NCBI GenBank assembly: GCA_020746835.1
Contig: JAGPNK010000006.1
Location: 1,798,001 to 1,862,000 of the forward strand
From: Stachybotrys elegans
Lineage: Eukaryota; Ascomycota; Sordariomycetes; Hypocreales; Stachybotryaceae
DNA length: 64,000 nt
Direction: 5' to 3'
The notes beneath the pieces were generated by a model. It was given only the letters and a program-made list of their open reading frames with translations, did no database searches and had not been told where the DNA came from. Below, piece after piece: positions 56,604 to 64,000 of this stretch (within the stretch, counting starts at the first letter, position 1; the number at the start of each line of letters is the position of its first letter). A program made the position numbers and the translations under genes.

Positions 56604-58278
56604 CTAGTTGAATTTCCCGTTCATTCGTTTGTGCGCTGATCCGCTCATGGTGGGTGATGATCTCGGTTTTCGTGTGCTGGTAATTCGCCCCAAAAGTTGA
56701 ACAACAAACACTTGGATAAATAGAATAAGCAGCCGAAGCAGGTGGTCTCCGAGCCCTAGCGTCGGCCTCTTTCCCTGGTTGTATGTCGAGTCGGTAAACT
56801 CAAAAGGGAGTTTCGCTCCGAGGTATTCCTTGGCTACAAACAGACCGCTGGTGAAGCCGTCCTCGTGGAAGCCATACCGAGTCCATGCTCCTGCGTAGCT
56901 GATGCCGCGCCTGTTCTGAATATCTCGTAGCTCCTTCTGGGCATGTATTGCGGCGGTGGTGTACAGCGGGTTGGAGTAGAAATAACGGCCCTGGGTGAGC
57001 TCCGGTCGAGGCCGGTGCAGCGGGTTCAGCGTGAGAAGAACGTCTCCAAAGGGGGCGCGGGGGATGTTCTGCAGCTTGTTCAGGTTGTATGTCAGACACG
57101 CTTGGTCGATCTTGGTTTTGCTGATCAACGGCGACGACGTCGAGAGGTAGTTCCAGCTCGACCAAGCTTTTCGGCTCTTGGGCATCAAGCTGGTGTCGCA
57201 ATGAAGCACCACCTCGGTTTGTGTAGTCTGGAAGCTAGACAGAATGGCACGCTCCTGGAGAGTCGCCGTGGCATCAACGATCGACATGGCCTCATCTCCA
57301 TGCGTGGCTAGGATGACATGGTCGTACACCTCTGACTTGCCATTCTCCAGATGCAAGACGACCCGGCCTTGTGCGTCGTTACTGATGCGCCGCACGGCTG
57401 TCTTGAGGAACAAATGATTGGGAGGGAAACCTTTCATGACGGCGCTGACGTACGCCTGCGAGCCCTCTTTCAAAGTGGCCCAGCGCTGCCGAGTAAAGCT
57501 GGATGATAATAGGTTCTGTTTCCATCTATGTCGTTCATAATTAGCAGACAGTACCCATGGAGGGGCAGATAGCCTTACAAGAACTGTATCAAGGTAGCCG
57601 CCGGGATGTCGAGACTGCACTTATCCGGGCTGGCGCTCCAAAGCGCGGACACAAGTGGTATCAGATAGTCATCACGGAAAGCATCCGAGTATCCCTCTCG
57701 TTGGAGAAACTCGCCAATTGTCTCCATCTTGGTTTCGCACCCGTTGGTGACGCCTTGCCGTACGCTCTCATTGTGGCCGCCCATGATGACATCCAAGGCG
57801 AAGTGGTTGAAGCGAACAGTATCAAAGACTATCCTCCATATGCGTGGAGAGAGATAGCTTCTCCACTGACGAAATCCACGGCGTCCATCAGACCTTGCCC
57901 ATTCAAATGCGCCGCCATCACGCGAGACAGTGAAGCTCATCTCGGTCGATTCCATGGCCACGCCCAGTCTGTCGAGAAATTTGGCAAAATTGGCTACCAC
58001 GGGCCGTGAGCATGAGTAGAGAAAGGGAAGAGAGCGAGAGCCATGGCGAATGGCGTGTAGAAGCACTCACGGAAGGTGGTCTCATTCATCCAGGTGAATC
58101 CCACATCGACTGCGGTGGTGAACTTTCCCTTCTTCCATTGCACTGTGTTGGCATGGCCACCCAGGCGATCTGCGGCCTCGTACAGATAGACGTCATGGTA
58201 TGTGCGGTTGAGAGCCCAGAGGGCTGCTATGCCGGCACTGCCGCCGCCGACAATGGCGACCTTCTTCCTATAATACAT
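56604..58278 (-). CDS. FAD-dependent amine-oxidase-like protein (COG2907 type)
   Basis: Exons 58,071-58,278, 57,579-57,993 and 56,604-57,525 give 514 aa. The N-terminus has the dinucleotide-binding motif VAIVGGGSAGIAALWALN, followed by YLYEAADRLGGHANTVQW, the FAD-binding Glu and Gly-Gly region of the flavin monoamine oxidase fold. Further landmarks are DVGFTWMNETTFPNFAKFLD, DHVILATHGDEAMSIV, and near the end GISYAGAWTRYGFHEDGFTS, typical of the C-terminal FAD contact. The last 60 residues contain a hydrophobic helix (LLRLLILFIQVFVVQLL). Bacterial relatives are often encoded next to cyclopropane-fatty-acid synthase genes, so a role in lipid modification is possible but unproven. Intron donors are GTGAGT and GTAAGG. 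Confidence 0.88.
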
Positions 58279-59916
58279 GGTCAGCGACGGAAAATGGGCA
58301 GAACACGGCCTGCGCCATGACCAAATAGATAATGAAAAGAACAGGAGAGAGCAGCCTCCCAAAGGCCGGTTTGGCCGTGAGTTGGAGCGAGACAGCACCC
58401 TCCACTTGCATGAGCCCAAGGCCAAATGACAGGCTAGCTCATGACGGTCGGAGGTGGGAGGGTGGGATGGGAGAGGAGGCCGAACGCCACCGACAGGCAC
58501 ACTTTATCTATCGAAGGGTGTGTACGAGATGCTGATTCGACAAGGTGAGACATGCAATGCAGCTAAAACGTACATATGCGCTGCCATGGCTGCGGACCGA
58601 AGAGAGCTGAAAGGGCCTGCTGGTGTGCTACTTCCTGGCGCAATTGCCGAGACGGACAACAGGCAGGAGCAAAACCAGAAGCAAGGCAGGAACAGATGTA
58701 GCTCTACAAATGCCTTTAATACCTCTACTAGGTTAGTAGGTAGGTAGGAGGTGAAAATGTACAGGTCAAGTAGGAAGAGGTTAGCAGATGAGAAACAACT
58801 GCTTTCTCCAGGCATAATAATACATCAACCAGCCCGCCTCGTAGAAGCTGAAGCCACCACCTGACCCATCCCGATCCCCGATGGGGAGCTCGAGCCAAGG
58901 GAGCAGGACAGGCAAACAGGGCCGACGGCCTCTCAATGGGCGAAGGCGCTTATTCTGGCATCCCTCTTCTGCACCGAGCAGCCCAGGCACCCACAGTTTA
59001 CCAAACCAGCTTGTCAGCCTATGCCAGTTCTGGCAATGAGTGCAGCCGAGGAAGGAATTTGCAGACATTTTGGCGTTTCTCGCCCAACACAACAACGCCA
59101 AGGTTGGGGCAATCGGTTCAACGAGAAATCTACGTAGAGATGATATGCAATGGTCCGTCAAGCATCTTCACAAATCGACAGCATCGCCACTTCACAACAA
59201 GTCCCAAGGGCATGGGCATGTCGGACACTCAACGGGATCGGTCAACGTAAAAACGAGTCACCAATTCTTAGAAGCGCCGCACAGCATAAGCTGTCTCGAT
59301 CTGCCCGGCTAATACAACTCCACGCCATCGACACGAATGTCGGATCGTCGAGCCTATTTTCTTCGTCACCGGGGGAATTCAACTTTCTTGGAGAGAAAAG
59401 AAAGAAAAAGAGAAAATTTGACCTTGGGTCCGCATCAAGATATGATGGTGGTGCACGGACCAGTTCATGCAAGTAGGTCACGTGGGCCTGTGGTGCATGT
59501 GACTCCAGGTGTAAATTATCCGTATTCAGATGGACATAGCAATACTTCAGTCCTCAATCCTTTTTTTCGTGAGCCAACATCGTTGGTCTTTGCTTTGCCA
59601 TCTAGGTCAAGAATCTAAAATAAGAGATCGCCACATAGATATTCGTTTCCTCTGAAAGTGGCATCAATCGCTGAGCAAAGACCTCCGCCACCCATTTATT
59701 GTACATTGCTTCCAGTTAGCGGCAGTCTTGGCGCTTTCCGGATGACATAAGTACACAAGTACCCCAGTAGCCCGCCTGACGACGACCAGCAAACCATCCA
59801 GGCACCCGCTTGCACATCTGAACCATCAAACGCTCCCGATATTCGTCATTCCTGCTTGCGACAGCGATTCTCACTCATCCTCCTCGTCATCCTTCCTAGC
59901 CTTTCGACATCGCACC
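58279..59916. other. Divergent promoter region between the FAD protein gene and VTI1
   Basis: 1.6 kb with no convincing gene. It contains TAGGTTAGTAGGTAGGTAGG at 58,730-58,749. The last 100 bases before VTI1 are CT-rich leader. Confidence 0.55.
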
Positions 59917-60711
59917 ATGGCTAACCCGCTCGACACCGACGCCGGCTCCGAGCTCTTCAGCTCCTACGAGGCCGAGTTGAAACTCGTCCACGCCGACTTG
60001 TCGCAGAAGCTCGAGGAGATTCCCGACTTGTCTGGCGAGCCCCGGAAGGCCGCCATCAGCCAGGCGCAGCGCGCCCTCGAGGAAGCTGACGAGCTGGTCC
60101 GTACTATGCCATGTCAGATCACCAGCGACGGATGTGCTAACCGGTCCTCGTAGATTGGCCAGATGCGCCTGGAGAAGCAGAACATTCCCACCTCGAGCCG
60201 TGCCAGCGCCAACCAGCGATTCCGCAACCTCGAGTCCGATACTGATGCCGCCCGCCGGAAGCTCACCACCCTCTCCTCCGACCGCTCTGCCCTGTTCGGC
60301 TCGCGCTACACGGACGAGCCCTCTGGTGCATCAGACATCCACATGGAGCAGCGCCAGCAGCTCCTCTCGGGTACAGACCGTCTGGACAGGAGCACGCAGC
60401 GTCTCAAGGCCAGCCAGGCGCTGGCCAACGAGACGGAGGCCATAGGAGCCAGCACCCTTGCCGACCTGCACAGACAGCGGGAGACGATCCAGCACACCCA
60501 AGACACCCTTATCCGAAGTGAGGGCTATGTGGATAGGAGCGTCAAGACGCTGAGGGGGATGGCTCGTAGGTCCGGAACCTCTCCGGGGTCGTACAATCGC
60601 ATATACTAACATTGTTTCGGCAGGATGGCTACAAATCGGCTGATTACCATCGCCATCATCACGGTCCTGGTGATTCTTATTGTCGCAGTCATTTTCAGCA
60701 AGTTCAGGTGA
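59917..60711 (+). CDS. VTI1: Qb-SNARE Vti1
   Basis: Exons 59,917-60,096, 60,154-60,569 and 60,624-60,711 give 227 aa. The start MANPLDTDAGSELFSSYEAE opens the N-terminal three-helix domain. The SNARE motif lies at about residues 130-195 (RLDRSTQRLKASQALANETE, IGASTLADLHRQRETI, RSEGYVDRSVKTLRGMARR). The C-terminus is a tail anchor, LITIAIITVLVILIVAVIFS. Vti1 acts in fusion at the Golgi, endosomes and vacuole with several Qa partners. Both introns need donors GTCCGT and GTCCGG to keep frame, unlike the GTRAGT of the neighbours. The join at 60,569/60,624 gives GMARRMATNRLIT as in other Vti1 proteins, and an ACTAAC branch site at 60,605-60,610 supports it. Confidence 0.95.
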
Positions 60712-61554
60712 ACAATCGTAAGTTAGGAGTTTGGGTTCAATGACGTGGCGTGTTGGTACGCAACTAGGCCGGTGTGCTTTGGGTTACAACTTTTGTTTCT
60801 TAGTGTACAGCTTCGTGTGCAAGGGAAGGCACCTCAGCAGTGTACCATAGTCGTTTGTGCGTCGGCATGAGTGCTTCGAGCCTAGAATTCGGCATTGCAC
60901 TCATTGTTCGTGATAGAGTTGGTTCGTCATGGTGCGGTTTTATATACTTGCTTCACAGGGATGCCCAGTTTTCCTGCACAGCGGACCGTCCTGCAACAAC
61001 ACTCACTCGGCCAGTAGATCAAGTGATTATCAAGTCAAGTACTCCGCACAGCATCAAAGAAGCATTATGTGAAAATGTTCCGGCGATTGGTTATAGAATG
61101 GATCCCTATCCCCTGTTCACCTAATTGTACAAAGCATTCGTCTGAGTGCAGAGTGCCAGTAATTACCAGTTACTTGGCCAGCCACCTGCTCAGGTGGCTG
61201 GTAGGTGGGTTCCATTATCCCTCAGAGGGGCACCACAGCTGAGACATAATTCAGGGCTACTAACTTGCGCTGAACCTCCACCCGGAATTCAGCCGGCAAA
61301 TAGCCGGCTCCCACCATTGTCCAAGCTTGCAAGTTGTCAACCACTCCTCATAAGCCTCTCAAAACTTTCCTTGACCACCAAAACTACTTGACCTACCATT
61401 CCCCCCAATCATCTCCTCCACCCGCGCTTCGAATATCCCTTTAGACATTCACACTTTCCCTTTCGTCTGGTTCTCTCATTCATAGCTGCATCGGCTCTGT
61501 GAAAGAGCTTCATCCCCAGCTGACTACGTGCTCCACGTAGCTCGGCAGCCCATC
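60712..61554. other. Intergenic region between VTI1 and SCD6
   Basis: About 840 bp with the VTI1 3' end and the SCD6 promoter. CT-rich from 61,330. No gene seen. Confidence 0.6.
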
Positions 61555-63520
61555 ATGTCTGAATTCCTCGGGTAAGGCAGACCACGGCAGACGCGCTGGG
61601 GCGATGCTCATGCCGATACAGATCCCGCATCTCGCTCATCTCCAAGAGCGACATCAGGTATGTTACTGTCCTCGTCTTTCTCCCGCGACTACCCTCTGGC
61701 AGCTCAACTGACCTTGGACCACAGATATGTCGGCACACTCCACGAGATCAATTCGGACGAGTCTACAGTGTCATTGGAAAATGTCCGCTCCTACGGAACC
61801 GAAGGCCGCAGAGGCAGGCCTGAGGAAGAGATCGCGCCGTCTGACCAGGTCTACGAGTACATCGTCTTCCGTGGTAGTGATGTGAAGGATCTTCGCATTG
61901 AGGAACACCCTGGCATCAAGGAGAACAAGCCCCCTCCCGCCATGCCAGATGACCCTGCAGTGATTGGTGTGAGTTGCTCCCAGCCCTTGTTTGTATCACT
62001 TTCCCACCTTCGTATGATGAAATATTGCGGATGTAAACCATGTCATGTCGGAAGCGCAAAACAAAACATGTCGAGATTTCCGTTGCCTTCCTTCTGATCG
62101 AAGAATTCACAACTCGCCCTATTGCTTGTCCTGAATTCCATTTGCCAGATTGCTAACTGGTGCACAGGCTCGTCCTCGCCCTGGAGCCCAGGGCCCCCCA
62201 CCTGGTGCGCCTACAGGACCTGCAGCCCATTCGCAAAACTTCTATCCGCCAAATAACTATTATGGTGGCCCTCCTCCTCCAGGCTCTTGGGGCCGCGGTG
62301 GACCCGGCCCTGTTCCTGGTCCCGGCGGCTTTGGCAACATGCCATACCCTCCCCCTCCTGGGTGGTTTCCTCCCGGCCAAGGCTTTCCCCCTGGGCAAGG
62401 CTTCCCAGGAGGACCAGGAGGTCCAGGCCCTTGGGGCAACCAGCCGTTCCCTCCGGGCCCCGGTGCTCCTCCTGCAGCTGAAGCCCCAGCAAACCAGCGA
62501 GGTGCCCCCTCCAACGGCCCCGGTCAGGATTCCAAACCAGCGCCTATCGGCCTTGGATCAGACCGATCGAAACCTGCTACTCCCGCCACCCAGGCAGTTC
62601 CCCCATCAGAACCCAAATCCCTCGCCCAAACATCTCGGCAATCTGCCGCGGCGCCTACGCCTCCCGTCGACTCGAAGCCTTCGGTAGAGGATGTTGTCGC
62701 CGCAGCGACTGCAGCTCCCACAGCTGGGCAGGCTACGGAGAATTCCCGTCCTCCTCAGGCAGCAAAGAACAACAGGGTGACACCTGTGATGCCTCTGTCC
62801 GGGGCTGGCATGAGGCCGTTCCAGCCTGCATTTGCGGAGGAGAAGTCAGGCCAGACAAATGTCAAGGCTGCTGTGACTGCGCCGGCCAACAGTGTACAGG
62901 ACGCAACAAACGCTGCCAGGGCTGCTGTTGCGGTCGCCATGGCCCAACTAGGCAACGGCGGCGGAAACGCCATGGACAACTTGACCAAGAAGGTCAATGA
63001 AATGCGAGTCAACGCCGTTCGGGGCGGTGCACCCGCGTCCTCGGGTCGTGGACGCGGACGCGGAGGTCGCCCTGCAGCAGCCAAGGTCGAGGTTCCCGAT
63101 GCAGACTTCGATTTTGCACAGGCCAACGCCAAATTCAACAAGGAGGATGTTGTCAAGGAGGCCATCGCAGGCTCTCCTTTGAGCGAGGCTCCCAATGGCG
63201 CTGCCGCCGAGATTGTCGAGACGTCGGACCCTGACTCGGTTCCCGTTGCCTACAACAAGTCGAGATCGTTCTTCGACAACATCTCCAGCGAAGCCAAGGA
63301 TCGGCTAGAGAATGGGGGCCAGAAGCCCGGCGGCCGTGAATGGCGAGGCGAGGAGCAGCGCAAGAATATGGAGACGTTCGGTCAGGGCAGTGTCGACGGC
63401 GGATACCGCAACTACCGTGGCCGTGGTCGCGGCCGCGGACCTCGTGGTGGACGCGGTTACGGTCGTGGAGGCCGTGGCGGCAGCCGCCCGCAACAGCAGC
63501 AGTACCAGGCCACCCCCTAA
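61555..63520 (+). CDS. SCD6: mRNP translational repressor Scd6 (Sum2/Lsm14 family)
   Basis: Exons 61,555-61,571, 61,622-61,657, 61,725-61,968 and 62,168-63,520 give 549 aa. The N-terminal divergent LSm domain (about residues 1-90) reads MSEFLGSRISLISKSDIRYV, then GTLHEINSDESTVSLENVRS, and YEYIVFRGSDVKDLRIEE. A Gly/Pro-rich region follows, then a DFDF box near residue 410 (VPDADFDFAQANAKFNKED), an FFD box near 463 (SRSFFDNISSEAKD), a TFG box near 499 (NMETFGQGS), and a C-terminal RGG domain. In yeast, Scd6 binds eIF4G through RGG and the decapping machinery through its LSm and DFDF parts, in P-bodies. The first two coding exons are only 17 and 36 nt. The ATG lies in TCATCATGTCTG; the exon-3 donor GTGAGT at 61,969 was chosen over GTGTGA at 61,967 by phase. 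Confidence 0.96.
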
Positions 63521-64000
63521 CTGATTGCTGCAACCTACACAGTGCCTTTCCCTTCCGGCTTTCATGATAGGGGGTAATGGATGAAGATTCCTGGTTTGCT
63601 TGTCGATCCCTTACTGTGCTGGAGGGATGTACCAACATTTTTCCGTCTTTAGCCATTTGAAATTGCTTTATCGAGCGAGTACGGGATATCCCTAACGAGG
63701 CCCCGTGTGTTTTCTGGAGACTTCAGGGAGCCCAGGTATCAACTTTCGGAGTTGGGTTTCACGCAAGGGAAGGATGGGTGGACGGATGGATGGATGATGA
63801 CGATGGAATGGACAATAGCGGGTGGTCTTTTGAATCAATGGACTTGCATTGCGGGTGGTTTACGGGACAGCATTAAGGCAAGCAGAATATGATGAGCAGT
63901 TAAGAAAAGCATGCCTGGAATTGGTGGCCAGAGCCTGAGAGTCTGCGCCCGGCTCTCTGGTTGGACAATATACCTTTCACGCCGACACATTTCTTGCTCT
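63521..64000. other. Downstream region of SCD6 to the window end
   Basis: 480 bp of 3' untranslated and intergenic sequence, with GGATGGATGGATGATG-type repeats near 63,785. No gene seen before the window ends. Confidence 0.6.

Overview
The window is nuclear DNA of a filamentous ascomycete, most likely a Sordariomycete and perhaps in Hypocreales. The order-level placement is inferred from protein style, not from a search. Genes carry short introns (mostly 47-115 nt) with GTRNGY donors and CTRAC/CTAAY branch sites. 5' leaders are CT-rich and start codons sit in CAMMATGG-like contexts. Every recognisable product is a eukaryotic housekeeping or fungal protein. I built 18 protein-coding gene models; exon joins were checked by phase, and lengths were compared with the families as I know them.

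Left part (1-6.6 kb): a Yra1/Mlo3-type mRNA export adaptor (+), the Hsp90 co-chaperone p23 (-), and the ESCRT-III subunit Vps24 (+). Middle left (6.6-27.2 kb): a gene-poor stretch of about 20 kb. It holds one convincing small gene (158 aa, Ser/Gln-rich, 14,645-15,121), low-complexity and G-rich tracts, a CCAAT-box cluster followed by tandem perfect hairpins near 18.1 kb, and broken reading-frame fragments at 19-21 kb that look like decayed genes.

Right part (27.2-63.5 kb), gene-dense: a large WD40/solenoid/polyproline protein interrupted by an apparent +1 frame change; PIG-H/Gpi15 (GPI anchor synthesis); Deg1/Pus3 (tRNA pseudouridine synthase); a very divergent prenylated Ras/Rho-like GTPase; RNA polymerase III subunit Rpc17; a ribose-phosphate pyrophosphokinase with a fungal insertion; a type II membrane protein with glycosyltransferase-like features; a low-complexity protein with an N-terminal eIF4E-binding motif; ribosomal protein L26; Kgd2 (2-oxoglutarate dehydrogenase E2); Cox11; an FAD-dependent amine-oxidase-like protein; the SNARE Vti1; and the mRNP protein Scd6/Lsm14. 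Neighbouring genes are not obviously one pathway. Several are convergent pairs with tails 61-145 bp apart, or divergent pairs sharing a promoter region.

The observations most worth checking are: the 749-nt intron in the Yra1 homologue, at about the place where yeast YRA1 carries its regulatory intron; the CCC-AGG-C frame transition in the WD40 gene; the YxxxxLL motif of the 897-aa protein; the degenerate GTPase; a possible mitochondrial isoform of Deg1; and the tandem hairpins at 18.1 kb. No CRISPR array, intact transposon, rRNA or convincing tRNA was seen.
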